Source: Antedon mediterranea
Taxonomy: Eukaryota > Echinodermata > Crinoidea > Comatulida > Antedonidae
Direction: 5' to 3'
Assembly: GCF_964355755.1 (NCBI RefSeq)
Contig: NC_092674.1
Span: forward strand, 15,195,001 to 15,259,000
Length of the DNA: 64,000 nt
Below the pieces are notes generated by a model. The model ran no database searches, was not told the origin of the DNA, and saw only the letters and a program-made list of their open reading frames with translations. A program made the position numbers and the translations under genes. Positions 22,275 through 33,571 of this stretch are shown here, in pieces (the stretch's first letter is position 1; each line of letters begins with the position of its first letter).

Positions 22275-22339
22275 ATAATAGTGCTGAGTTGTGCCTATTA
22301 TTTAGTACAGTATATACTGTATATCTATGTACACTGTAG

Positions 22340-23010
22340 CATAGGTGAAATTACGGGACACACATCATGTTCTAATTTTTTGGTATGATGGAATTATCAA
22401 AATAAACTCGAAGATGACAATTTCGAAAGATAATGAATTGAGCAAATAAATATAAGAATTGGAAGGAAATTTGGCACGTAGAAGCGCTTTACGCGCTCTT
22501 TGAAATTTGTATAACTTTGACGAAAAAGATGAAAAAACTACTTTTTAACTTCAACTGGCCATATGTTAACGTCACAACATCCGATAGGTATGAATTCATA
22601 TCTACAATTCATTAGCTTTCATAATAAATTATAATCCCCAAGGTAACCTTCAATTCTGAAGAGCTGTAAGATATTCAAATTTACGGCGAAGGTGAAATTA
22701 CATGACCTATGTTATTCAAGTTTTTACGCGTGATGATGTCATCAAAATAAAAGTAGTGGCAAGTCATGAGAAAGTCAATTAATTGAGCAATCACATACTG
22801 AAAATTGAGCGAAAATCGGGCACAAAATAACAGAGATGCGTTCTATTGAATGTGATAAAATATGACGAAAGAGAAAAAAAACTTTTAAATTCAAGTGGCC
22901 ATTTGATGACGTCACAACATTTTGTACGTAAAATGTGTACATGAATTCATATCTACGACTCAATGGCTTCCAGAATAAGTTTAACAAAATGGGGGTCATC
23001 GTGCATTCTG
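22340..23010. repeat. Two diverged units of about 330-350 bp
   Basis: Landmarks recur in order: AGGTGAAATTAC (22342 and 22688), ATCAAAATAAA, TTGAGCAA, TTCAA-TGGCCAT, GACGTCACAACAT/AACGTCACAACAT and ATGAATTCATATCTAC (22588 and 22942). The units are diverged, so this is an old tandem duplication of a non-coding repeat. Confidence 0.6.
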
Positions 23011-24592
23011 AAGAATTATTTTCATTTTAAAAATACCTTATTTTTCACAATTTTCAGCACTTTGATGCAGTTATTTTGCGCATTTTGTCATTTTTAACCT
23101 GCTCGTATAGCGTTATTTTAAGTCGGAACTGACTCGAATTTGGTGAATGCACTAAGGATGGTGAGTAGAATGCGATTTGTAAAAAAGAATAATATTTTTT
23201 ATGCTTTTTAAGTACTGCGCGCGCAAAATATTTTTTTTGCGCAGTAATTTTTTGAATCACGCAAATGGCCTAATTCATGCTTTAAATTGGTCAAAACTTA
23301 ATTTTGAGCTTTTTCAATTTGTAACGCGCATGACCCTACATGCGCGCGTGTTTTTATTTGCTAATATTTTTACCCTTGATCTGAAGTTTACGTGTAGTGA
23401 ATTTCATTAATATGTGATAATGAATTATGGAGATATGATTGATAAGGCGTCATGTCCAAATGTTTTAAAACTGACAAAGCGCGTTAATCGCGTTTTCTTT
23501 TGTTTTAGCGTTAGCTTGAAAATTCTAAAATTGTCAGACCGTTTGGAAAATGGACAATATGCATAGCTTGTAATAGTTCCGCCCACTAACATGCTTGACT
23601 GATTTCTACGAATCGTTTAACGTTGTTGCGAATCGCTTCGTGAACGTCGTTTAACGATGAGTCATCACAAACAGGCCCAAACAATTCGTTTCAGTTTGCC
23701 TTTTAATTAAGAGAGTTTGTAGCTGAATTGTATTCCGGGGGTGCCGATCTCAAACATCATTCTAAAATGTTTATAAGTTCGTAACCTCAATAAATAATTT
23801 AATATTAATAATAAACAGGGGCCTGGAATGTTTTTTAGTCGCTTTCTTTTACATAGCCGACTGAAAATATCATTAGGAAGTTCATACGATGAACAAAGCA
23901 CCTGAGACAATAGCAACACGATGTGCCACGCCACCGGTGAACTATTCACATCTCACTTCTAAATGCATTAGCGAACGTCTACAGTAGCCGATCGATAAAA
24001 AAAAAAGTCTTCTAAAAATAGCAGCAGCGAATGCTCGGCCGACCGTCGGTGTTCGCGCGCTCATAGATTGCAGGCCGATAACATAAGAAAAGGTAAACAA
24101 GTACCTAGATGTTGGTCACGCGATATCCTCTTTCTCCTCCTGTTCACAGCGCTCACATGTTTTTACTTCAAATTCTGCCGGTCAGTAATCTTATTTAGAT
24201 CGTTGAAAAGATGACTGATCATTAATTTAATTCATTTAATGTTTGATTCTATTTTGTGCTTTATTTTATTTGGTTTATCTTTATAAATTTGATTTATTTT
24301 AATTTAATTTTTATTGTTATATATGTCTCGTCATATTGTAATTTTCAGCTTCGGCTGGATGGACCACCCTCGTAAAATATTCTTGAAAATAAATATATAA
24401 ATCATTGGCTATTTTTCCGTTGCACCAAAACTATGGTAGAAGAAAGCCTTAGAAGAAAGCCTAGAACATGCGCCATTTGTATAACTCTCGATTATGCCTT
24501 TTAACTGTCACTCGATTCTAATTTCTTTAAAAAAACTGCCTCATAAATGTCAAAATAAAGGTATTAATTATTATAATTTATAGTTATTTGTT
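23011..24592. other. Non-coding stretch without recognised gene
   Basis: It contains a GC-richer patch (about 23960-24190) with CCGACCGTCGG- and GCGCGC-type strings, and the repeated motif CGTTTAACG around 23615-23660. These may be edges of DNA transposons, but no paired ends were found. Confidence 0.4.
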
Positions 24593-24770
24593 GGAATTAA
24601 GTTTGACAAACACTAATCTTGGAAACTCCACATTGATGATGTTTGTGAAAAAGTTAGAAAAAGATTTCTGTTTAAGTTAAAGCATTTTGTTGCTAGAGAT
24701 TCATAATTACACTTTATATAACTCATTTATATTTCCTATTTTAACGTATGGAATTGAGGTTTGGGCAGGC
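24593..24770 (+). pseudogene. LINE reverse-transcriptase C-terminal fragment
   Basis: One frame reads GIKFDK, then SWKLHIDDVCEKVRKR. After a frameshift it continues YNSFIFPILTYGIEVWAGT, the 'Y-N-S-x-x-x-P-x-L-x-Y-G-x-x-x-W' block just downstream of the palm in CR1/Jockey/RTE-type LINEs. It is a short scrap without ends. Confidence 0.65.
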
Positions 24771-24913
24771 ACATGTTATTTGTTGGCAATAAAAAAAGTT
24801 TTTAAAAGTTAAGTTTGTATACGAGTGTAGTTTTCTTTGGTGTACTATTTCCAAATATAAGCTTATTAAAGTTGAAGTTTAACTGGCAATTTTTAAATTT
24901 TTCATTATCCAGA

Positions 24914-25260
24914 GAGTTTCAATCAATCAATCAAAATCAAAATTTATTTCCAAAATGGTGGCATCACACAAAAAAGCAAAAGCTTGTGTCAGGGACGCCA
25001 AAACAAAAGCAAACAGGACATATATACAAGACACAGAAATGAAAATAACAATAAAACGTAATTCAGTTTTGTAAGCTGTTTTTTGGAAAAGGTTCACGCA
25101 TTCTGGTTTCATATTGCATTATACATAATTTTAAAAGGGCGTTACTAAAGACATTTTCAAACATTCGAAATAGTTTAAGGCCGCAAAAATGTTGGCCTTT
25201 ACAGTAAGAGAGAAAAGGTATGAACAAATAATATACAGTACACCAGTGCTGGAGGAACAA
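24914..25260 (-). mobile_element. Probable LINE/SINE 3' end (minus strand)
   Basis: Read on the minus strand the sequence ends in AAATTTTGATTTTGATTGATTGATTG, the kind of short-repeat tail left by CR1/L2-type LINEs or their SINEs. Upstream 60-odd codons are open but not recognised. Confidence 0.4.
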
Positions 25261-26514
25261 ATTAACCCAAATGGCTTCAAGCTAGTTCCTCCAGGAAAAA
25301 TGTTTAAAAAAATATAATGTATATTTATATGTAATTATATAATTAAACATTGTATGCAAATAAATAAAATAAATTAGGAAAAGAAAAAGTAAGCTGCATG
25401 CACATACTAGGACACAAGACAAAAACAAGGAAAAAAGATACAAAGTTAATGAATGTTTGCTGTTATGAAAATCAAATTGGGAGAACAATTTCAATACACG
25501 CAAAAACATTTAACGCGCAGTGCGCACGCAAAAATCTCTGCACTCATGGCAATTTTGTAAACTCTTATTTCATCGAAAATAAATTTTAAAAATTTTAAGC
25601 GCTCGTACGCATGCGTTACATGCGCTACGCACCTAATTGTATTGCCATATGATGATTTATGCCCTGAAATTTATGAGTACCAAATTTTATTTAATTGTGA
25701 TTCATGGTTGTGAAGATATGATTACAAACGTGATTTCGTTAAATCGTGCGTAGACCGCATAATTTTTTATTGCGAACCGTGAAAACATAACCACATCGAT
25801 TCCTGGCCATAAGGAATATACTGTGAAAAATTGACTTAGCTAGATAAAACTGATATCAAGAAAGGTCATATACAAGTTAGTGTTTACCGACCAACCAACC
25901 GATCGACATAGTGCACGCGACTAAAAATCATGGCGGGTGAACCCCATTGCATGTGCACAAGGCGTACAGAGAATCTTAACAGGCTGTCGCCAGTTGAACT
26001 AGGTATCATGTCTATTTAATGCCCAGGATATGCCTACAGTATTCCTATTATTATTAAAACCTTGGTCCTGCTTATATGCCTATTAGATCGATTTTTGCTT
26101 TGCAATTAATGGAATATATCTTCATGCCTTATTTATCCCGCTCGTCTGTGTAAGTTGGCATTTAATAGGCTAGGAAGCCTCTTTTTAGTATAAACATTAT
26201 TCTTAAGCAACAAACAAGTTATATAATTTAATTTTTTAGTGACATTTTCGATGAGGCACCTGCTGAATTACCTGACTCACTGATGATGATCAAAATGTGC
26301 CTGTACCGAATTTGATCAGTGTAATATTGGACTCATCATTAATTCCACAATGACTCCTGACTAGGTTTAGACAATAATTTAAGAGATGAGTGAAGTCTAT
26401 TTGATATTTTGATCAGTTTTTCCTTAGTTCAATCAACAAACAAACTTTAATTTTTTTCCTCTTTGGTTGTTACAAATATAAATTGCATTATTTTATTTTT
26501 CAAAAATTTTATAG
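25261..26514. other. Non-coding stretch
   Basis: No gene recognised. ACCGACCAACCAACCGATCG near 25888 resembles ends of some MITEs. The last 50 bp form a polypyrimidine acceptor for the next exon. Confidence 0.4.
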
Positions 26515-26657
26515 CATTTTTCCCTCAACTAGCAAAAGCAGATTCGTTGTTGGAAAAGTATCTTTTGGCGCCTCAGAGGAGAATTTCGACATACATGTCT
26601 TCTATGTCTCAAAACGAGATTATTAACATAATAGGATTTAAACAAATCAGAGAAGAG
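26515..26657 (+). pseudogene. hAT-like (DUF4371-type) transposase exon
   Basis: Bounded by TTTTATAG and by GTATGT, the exon reads ADSLLEKYLLAP and, after a few residues, STYMSSMSQNEIINIIG. This resembles the 'D-x-x-L-x-x-x-L ... Y-x-S-x-x-x-Q-N-E-x-I-x-I-I' block of ZMYM-like hAT transposases (family knowledge). No partner exon was found, and a minus-strand LINE scrap follows 35 bp later. Confidence 0.45.
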
Positions 26658-26692
26658 GTATGTTTAGAAAAACTTATAGCTGAAACTCATAG

Positions 26693-27070
26693 CTATTTAC
26701 AATTACTTGTGGAAGGATGAAATAAATGGGCAAGAAGAGACTCAGATCCTGATCTCAGAGGTTGAACAAGTTCAGAAATGAACTTAGATGAAGAATTATG
26801 AAGAGCTTTGAAAACAAATAGCAGGATCTCTTGAAGGTAATTCTTTGTGTTACCAGAAGCACTAAGCAAAGGTGTGATATGTTGCCTTATGGGGCTTTGA
26901 ACGACCAATCGGGCAGCTGTGTTCTGGACTCCCTGAATTTTAGAAATATTCTTTGCTGGTAAGCTATAAAGTAATGGTAAACAGTCTAGCCTTAATTGAT
27001 GTAACAAAGGCGTGAACAAGAATCTCAGTTGATTAACCATAATTCGTATATAGATTGTTTCAATTTTCAT
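26693..27070 (-). pseudogene. CR1/Rex-like LINE reverse-transcriptase C-terminal fragment
   Basis: 125 open codons on the minus strand include RLDCLPLLYSLPAK, KIQGVQNTAARLV, REH/RQHITPLL and ILLFVFKALHNSSSKFISEL. These are the successive blocks that follow the reverse-transcriptase domain in CR1/Rex-type LINEs. A short internal deletion joins HITPLL to YLQEILLF. Neither end of the element is present. Confidence 0.75.
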
Positions 27071-27213
27071 TGTTAGTTGTTTTAAACTATTTATTGGTCA
27101 ACACTTTTTTAACAGTGGCACACACTGTCGTTAGTGGTGCAACCAAAATAAAACAAATGAGCAAAATATTGTAAGAAAACAAAACAAATGGAAAAAAATA
27201 TATATACTAATAA

Positions 27214-27293
27214 TGGTTAGGGCATCTGCATATCAAGCAGGCGGTCCGAGTTCGAGTCTCGGTCGGTCAGAGTTCGAGTCTCGGTTGGGGCAA
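27214..27293 (+). repeat. tRNA-derived sequence with doubled T-arm
   Basis: TGGTTAGGGCAT fits a polymerase III A box, CTGC-ATATCAA-GCAG an anticodon stem-loop with ATC in the anticodon position, and GAGTTCGAGTCTC a B box and T-arm. The T-arm occurs twice in tandem, and no 5' acceptor strand pairs with the end. So this is a tRNA pseudogene or the head of a SINE rather than a working tRNA. Confidence 0.55.
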
Positions 27294-27441
27294 CTTTTTC
27301 TTATTCTCACAGATTTCCTCATCTTTATAGTTTCAAATTAATTAACTAAATTTCAGTATATCACCGGGTGGTTTTGAATTAATGTTCATTGCCTAATGTG
27401 TTTATATACAAATAAAGTTATACAACAACAACTATAAAACA

Positions 27442-27579
27442 TGGAAACTGAATTCATTTGATGTACGAAAAGAAATATTGTTATCTTACTATAATTCCAT
27501 TATTCTCGGTTTATACAGCTATTGTTTGGTTTGCTGGGGTGGAAACATGTCACAAGGTGGTAGGGACAGACTACAAAGG
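27442..27579 (+). pseudogene. LINE reverse-transcriptase scrap that seeds the 54 bp array
   Basis: In the frame starting at 27442 the peptide includes KLNSFDVRKEILLSYYNS, LYSYCLVCWGGN and MSQGGRDRLQRLV. This fits the post-palm region of RTE/CR1-like LINEs ('V-C-W-G-G-N ... R-L-x-R-L-V'). Beyond this point the sequence is taken over by copies of its own last 54 bp. Confidence 0.65.
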
Positions 27580-28443
27580 TTGGTTTGCTGGGGTGGAAAC
27601 ATGTCACAAGGTGATAGGGACAGACTACAAAGGTTGGTTTGCTGGGGTGGAAACATGTCACAAGGTGATAGGGACAGACTACAAAGGTTGGTTTGCTGGG
27701 GTGGAAACATGTCACAAGGTGGTAGGGACAGACTACAAAGGTTGGTTAGCTGGGATGGAAACATGTCACAAGGTGATAGGGACAGACTACAAAGGTTGGT
27801 TTGCTGGGGTGGAAACATGTCACAAGGTGGTAGGGACAGACTACAAAGGTTGGTTAGCTGGGGTGGAAACATGTCACAAGGTGATAGGGACAGACTACAA
27901 AGGTTGGTTTGCTGGGGTGGAAACATGTCACAAGGTGATAGGGACAGACTACAAAGGTTGGTTTGCTGGGGTGGAAACATGTCACAAGGTGGTAGGGACA
28001 GACTACAAAGGTTGGTTTGCTGGGGTGGAAACATGTCACAAGGTGATAGGGACAGACTACAAAGGTTGGTTTGCTGGGGTGGAAACATGTCACAAGGTGG
28101 TAGGGACAGACTACAAAGGTTGGTTAGCTGGGGTGGAAACATGTCACAAGGTGGTAGGGACAGACTACAAAGGTTGGTTAGCTGGGGTGGAAACATGTCA
28201 CAAGGTGGTAGGGACAGACTACAAAGGTTGGTTAGCTGGGGTGGAAACATGTCACAAGGTGATAGGGACAGACTACAAAGGTTGGTTTGCTGGGGTGGAA
28301 ACATGTCACAAGGTGGTAGGGACAGACTACAAAGGTTGGTTTGCTGGGGTGGAAACATGTCACAAGGTGATAGGGACAGACTACAAAGGTTGGTTTGCTG
28401 GGGTGGAAACATGTCACAAGGTGGTAGGGACAGACTACAAAGG
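27526..28443. repeat. Minisatellite, 17 x 54 bp
   Basis: Exactly seventeen 54 bp units beginning TTGGTTTGCTGGGGTGGAAA. Variation is limited to a few sites: TTTGCT/TTAGCT, GGTGGT/GGTGAT and one GGGGTGG/GGGATGG. Because 54 is a multiple of three and no unit has a stop in two forward frames and one reverse frame, long open frames of about 320-340 codons arise as by-products. In one of them the unit reads CWGGNMSQGDRDRLQRLV, identical in kind to the LINE scrap just upstream. Confidence 0.97.
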
Positions 28444-28473
28444 TTGGTTTGAATTGCCTTATTTAACAACATA

Positions 28474-31400
28474 ATGGCTCTATTTAGTTGTTTGATGACA
28501 TTACTCTGCACACTATTTCTGAGATCAATCATATTTCAACCAGGTTCATTTGATTGTCTGGTTCGTCAACTCAGCTATCATAACGAAAATGTTCACTATA
28601 ACATCCGTGTCGGTGAGTCATGTTCTCTTTTTTTGCATACATGTGCTAGCATTAATAACACCACAAGAAAACGATATATAAGTAGGCCTGTGAGATATTA
28701 CGCCAATCATTATTCGACTTTTAACCTATGTTTGTTGGTTAGTGGCGACATTCATCCTCACCCAGGCCCAGAGCTGATGCATAGGAACAAGAGCCAGCAT
28801 ATTGGAAACGGTAATAGTACGAAGAATACATGTGAATCATGCGCTAAAACGACGAGACGCAATCAAAAATGTCTGATTTGCTGTGAATGTCATCACATAT
28901 TTCATATCAAGTGCATACCTATGAGCAGCGATAGTTATGTGTTTTATCAAGATAATCCATGGGCGTGTAACATCTGCTCCCTACCACAACTATCGGACTC
29001 ATTTTTTTACAACTCATTTATCAACAATAGTATATTGTCACTTGCATCCAGCAATACATCAACTGATTCTTCCATCTTTGAAACTAACCTTATTCAAGTT
29101 GCTTTATTTAACGCCAGAAGTGTGGTGAATAAGATCGAAGAATTCCATGCGCGTATCGCAATTGATGAATTGGACATCTTGATTGTCACAGAAACGTGGC
29201 TGGACTCCTCTATTGATAGTACGGAACTGTTTCCAGACTCATTCGTTGTGTACAGAAAAGACCGTTCAAGACACGGTGGTGGTGTTCTGTTAGCTTTGAA
29301 GAACGCATTTAAATCCTCTATTGTTGACTTTCCTACTAACATTGAGGTCAAAATTATTGAAATAACTGTAAATAACAATTTTAACGTTTTAATATGTGCT
29401 GTTTATAGGCCACCGAGTTCAAATGACGATTGGCTCAATCAATTCCACGATGTCGTTGATTTTATCCTATCTATTTTACATAAGTACTGTGGTATAATTT
29501 TAACTGGTGATTTTAATTATGATTACGGTGTTGATAGTCCCTTAGTTTATAAGAAATTTAAAGAAATTATTGCTCCACTTGATACTATACAATTTGTTGA
29601 TTTTTTTACTCGTGTATCTAACACCAAAAGTAGCATTATTGATCTGGTCTTGTGCAATAACCCTGACATTGTATGTAATTTCAGAAGTCATCCCGGTCTC
29701 AGTACAAGTGACCACCTTGGGGTTTATTTTAATATTAACGCTAGATGCAGTAAAGTTAAACCTGTAGATAGATATTATTATCAATATAGTAAATGTGACC
29801 ATGACGATCTTTTTACAACGTTGGGGGCGGTTCCTTGGGGACTGTGCCTGGAACAATCAAACTGTGAGGAAATGTGGGAAAATTTTAAAGACCTCTTTCT
29901 CGCCACTATCAACGATTGTATCCCTAAAGTCAAAAGTAAAAAAAGAAACAGGCCAGCTTGGATAACTCAAGAAATGGTTATCATGGCTCGTAAAAAGAAA
30001 CGAATGCTAAAAGAGGCTTATCGTCATCCTCACAACCCAAGTAAGATGGACAAATATAGAAAGTTTAGTAATAAATTAAAAAACCTAACAAAAAAAGCTC
30101 ATTTACAATATATTAGGAAATTAAGTGCCGCCTGTGTAAATGGTGACTCCAAACGTTTTTTTAGTTATGTTAAGACAAGGCGTAAGACTGGACAAGTCAA
30201 AAACTTTGTTTTTAACGGTATACCCTTGGTTTCCGATATTGATGCGGTAAATGCATTTTCCACATTCTTTGCGTCAAACTTTAACGAACCTAATCGTAAT
30301 TTCAATGTTAACCATGAGATCTGTAATTGTGTTCACCCAGATATTGTTCCCTTAATAACATTAATATTACTGAAAAAACTATTTTCGAGGCTCTATTGTC
30401 ATTGAAACCCAACAAATCCCCTGGACCAGACGGGATTACACCTAAAATGTTATCCATGTCAGCTCCAATTATTGCCCCAGTGTTATGCAAAATGTTTAAC
30501 AAGTTCGTAACGGATGGCTTTGTACCAAAAGATTGGAAACTCGCGAATGTCACTCCTATTTTTAAGTCAGGTAATCGGAACGATGTTAATAATTATCGAC
30601 CCATATCGCTATGTTCTATTATAGGTAAGGTTTTTGAACGTATTATAGCAGATAACATCCTTTTTCATCTTCAATTTTTTGGATTTATAAGTCCCACGCA
30701 ACACGGGTTTTATCCAGGTAGATCGTGTATTACACAGGCCTCAGCGTTATATCATGATTGGTCACAAACAATGGATGTTAGACAACCTCCTGTAATTGAT
30801 GCAATATTCCTTGATTGGGAGAAGGCCTTTGACCGTGTTCCCCATGATTTAGTAATCAAGAAACTGCACAACATGGGAGTATGTGGATCTCTCCTAAAGT
30901 GTCTTCACTCCTTTCTCATGACAGATTCCAACGTGTTGTTCTTAATAAGGAGCATTCTGATTGGGATAGAGTGGGCTCGGGTGTTCCTCAGGGATCCGTG
31001 TTAGGCCCGCTTCTATTTAATCTCTTTGTTTATGACCTACCTCTAAATACCTCTTCTGTTATGAAGCAGTATGCAGACGATACAGTAATTTATAAACCTG
31101 TATTCAGTCGTCATGATGCACTTACCTTACAACAGGATCTTTGTAAAATTTCCAAATGGTGTGAGGATAATAAAATGAAATTAAATGCAAAGAAGTGTAA
31201 AGTCATGCACATAACTAGGAAACGTAATTATATCCCTCGTTTTATTTTTACAATCGAATCCAATCCCCTTGAAGCTGTTAATTCACATAAATATCTTGGT
31301 ATTAACTTCTCACGTGATTTAACATGGTCTGCTCACGTTAATGATGTATCGATGAAATCTATGAGAATGCTTGGGTTTATCAAACGGTTTGTAGGTTTCA

Positions 31401-31876
31401 ATGACACCGAAATTTTACTACGACTTTTTAATGCACTATGTCGACCTGTTATTGAATATGGTGCTCCTGTGTGGGATCCACATCAAAAACAACATAATAT
31501 AGCTATTAAGAAGTCATTAAGACGGGTTACTAAATTGTGTGTTGAAGGCGATTTCACTGACAGGCTTAAGATTCTAAATTTACCAGATATGGTTCAAAGA
31601 ATGAAATTTCATAGTATAATTTTTGTAGTTAAGTGTTTGCATAATTTAATTGATTTTGATATATTTGAATACCTTACAATTAATTCTCGGTATCCAGAGT
31701 CCCTCACCTTTAAACACATGTATGCTAGAACTAATGCATTTAAATACTCCCTGTTTGTTAATTTCCCTCGAATATGGGAATGTATCCCGCATGAAGTTCG
31801 TAACAAAGTCCTGTTTAACTTTGGGGGGTTTAGAAGGGATTTGAAAAAATGTATTACTGATATCGAATTCATCTAG
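28474..31876 (+). pseudogene. LINE-A ORF2 (CR1/Jockey-type): 2A-like motif, PHD finger, endonuclease, reverse transcriptase; two frameshifts
   Basis: The protein would copy its own RNA at a nicked genomic site. From the ATG at 28474: hydrophobic N-terminus; SGDIHPHPGP at residues 90-99, a 2A-like motif with His in place of the usual Asn; a PHD-type finger from residue 120 (C-x2-C, C-x2-C, H-x2-C, W-x-C-x2-C); an APE-type endonuclease from residue 209 (LFNARS, TETWLD, VYRPPSS, GDFNYD, TSDHLGV). The frame shifts near 30345 to the reverse transcriptase (NKSPGPDG, NYRPISL, FLDWEKAFDRVPHD) and again near 30915 (GVPQGSVLGPLLF, YADD at 31070-31081). It then runs through the C-terminal region to a TAG at 31874. 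It is otherwise nearly complete, so the loss of function may be recent. The clade within CR1/Jockey is uncertain. Confidence 0.88.
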
Positions 31877-32097
31877 ACTATCACTGTGTTTTTATGTCTA
31901 TTGCGTTTTTCGTACTATTAGTTGGGAAAGCCACTCGACAGTGCAGTTCTTTTGAATTGATCCACTTTTGGTTACCCGCAGGTGCTGATAGTACTTTTGT
32001 TCTGTTTTGTTGAATGATGCCGTACCTTGTTTATGATTTTTGTATGTTACCTGGAAATTGAATAAAATAAAATAAAAAAAAAAAAATAAAAAAAATA
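31877..32097 (+). mobile_element. 3' UTR and A-rich tail of LINE-A
   Basis: About 180 bp of non-coding sequence ends in an AATAAAATAAAATAAAA-type A-rich tail (32058-32097), the normal 3' end of a LINE insertion. The gypsy-like sequence starts directly after the tail. Confidence 0.75.
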
Positions 32098-32109
32098 GAA
32101 CTTGGTCGT

Positions 32110-33571
32110 TTGTTGCAACAGCTAAGAAAAAATTTAAAACAAGCAGATGCTAAATTGGAGACGTTCATTAATCCTACCAAGCTACGAGATATTGTTAAGA
32201 TCAGTAATTCAGATGTTCTTGCAAACATTGAAGAGAAAGTTGGTCATTTATCTCGTGATCGTAAGGTTGAAATTGTTAGTTTGATATTTGGAAATCTGCA
32301 GTTGTTTTCGGATGTTCCAGGTCGAACGAACTTAGTGGAGCATGATGTTAAGACAGCTGATTGTTCACCAATAAAACAAAATCCATATAGAGCAAATCCG
32401 TTCAAGATGAAGATATTACAAAATGAGATTGATTACATGATTAAGAATGATATAATCGAGCCTAGTTGCAGTGCTTGGAGTTCTCCATGTATATTAGTTC
32501 CGAAACCAGATAAATCGTATCGTTTTTGTACTGATTATCGGAAGGTTAATGCTAAATCTACTACAGATTCATATCCCATACCGAGGATAGACGACTGTAT
32601 TGATCGTGTGGGTAGTGCTAAGTTTGTCAGTAAATTTGATCTTCTAAAGGGTTACTGGCAAATTCCTTTAACCGAGCGAGCGAAAGAAGTGTCAGCTTTT
32701 GTAACTCCCATGGGTCTTTATCAGTATAAAGTCATGCCTTTTGGTTTAAAGAATGCACCAGCCACGTTCCAGAGATTGGTTAATGGTATAATTTCAGGGT
32801 TGGAGGGCTGTGAAGCTTATATAGACGATTTGGTTGTTTATAGTGATACATGGGATGTCCATGTGCAGAGAATTAAGGCATTGTTTGAAAGGTTGACAGC
32901 TGCAAAGTTGACAGTAAATTTGGTGAAAAGCGAGTTTTCCTGTGCAGAAATTGTGTTCTTAGGTCATAAAGTTGGTTGCGGAAAAGTGAAACCATTAAGT
33001 GCTAAGATTAAGGCAGTCTGTGATTTCCCAGTTCCAAAGAGTAAGCAGGAGTTAATGCGGTTCCTGGGAATGGCTGGGTTTTATCGACGTTTTTGCAGAA
33101 GTTTCTCAACGCTTGTAGCTCCATTAACGAATCTGCTGAAAAAGAATGCGAGCTTTGTGTGGTTGGAGGAATGCAATAATGCGTTCATTAAAGTTAAAGC
33201 GATGTTATCAAACGAACCGGTGTTGATGGCTCCACAATTTGATAAACAGTTCTCGTTAATGATTGATGCCAGTGATGTTGGTTCTGGTGCTATGTTGACG
33301 CAAACAGACGAGAACGGTGTTGACAAGCCTGTGTGTTTCTACTCCAGAAAATTCAACCTGCATGAGAAACGTTATTGAAGTGTATCTTGGATCTACTCCG
33401 TTTCCAATTATAGTTTGGACTGACCACAACCCATTAACGTTCTTGGCAAGAATGAAGGACAAGAATCAACGCCTGTTGAGATGGAGCTTAGCAGTTCAAG
33501 AAATTAATCTGGAAATTCATCATATCAGAGGAAAAGACAATGTTGTAGCTGACGCTTTGTCAAGAGTTTAG
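32110..33571 (+). pseudogene. Ty3/gypsy (Gmr1-like) reverse transcriptase-RNase H fragment, unit 1
   Basis: The open frame 32110-33378 carries the reverse transcriptase, with landmarks LFSDVPGRT, YRFCTDYRKVN, FDLLKGYWQIP, MPFGLKNAPATF, YIDD (32818-32829) and RFLGMAGFYRRF. The RNase H start follows (LMIDASDVGSGA, CFYSRKFNLHEKRY) and then a stop. A deletion removes the next RNase H piece; EVYLGSTPFPIIVWTDHNPL and DNVVADALSRV continue in another frame to 33571. The first 28 codons (32110-32193, QQLRKNLKQADAKLE) are not in units 2 and 3 and I do not recognise them. Gag, protease and integrase are absent. Confidence 0.9.

Noticed and set aside
23707-23949. 80-codon minus-strand frame with a leucine-rich start
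   Set aside because: No family resemblance and no supporting signals; length is within chance.
27214-27293. Functional tRNA gene
   Set aside because: No paired acceptor stem and the T-arm is doubled.
27458-28474. Open frames of 324-338 codons on both strands
   Set aside because: By-products of a stop-free 54 bp tandem repeat. Only the short upstream reading resembles a known protein.
27519-28532. Cysteine- and proline-rich minus-strand protein
   Set aside because: Antisense shadow of the minisatellite; no start, signal or family.
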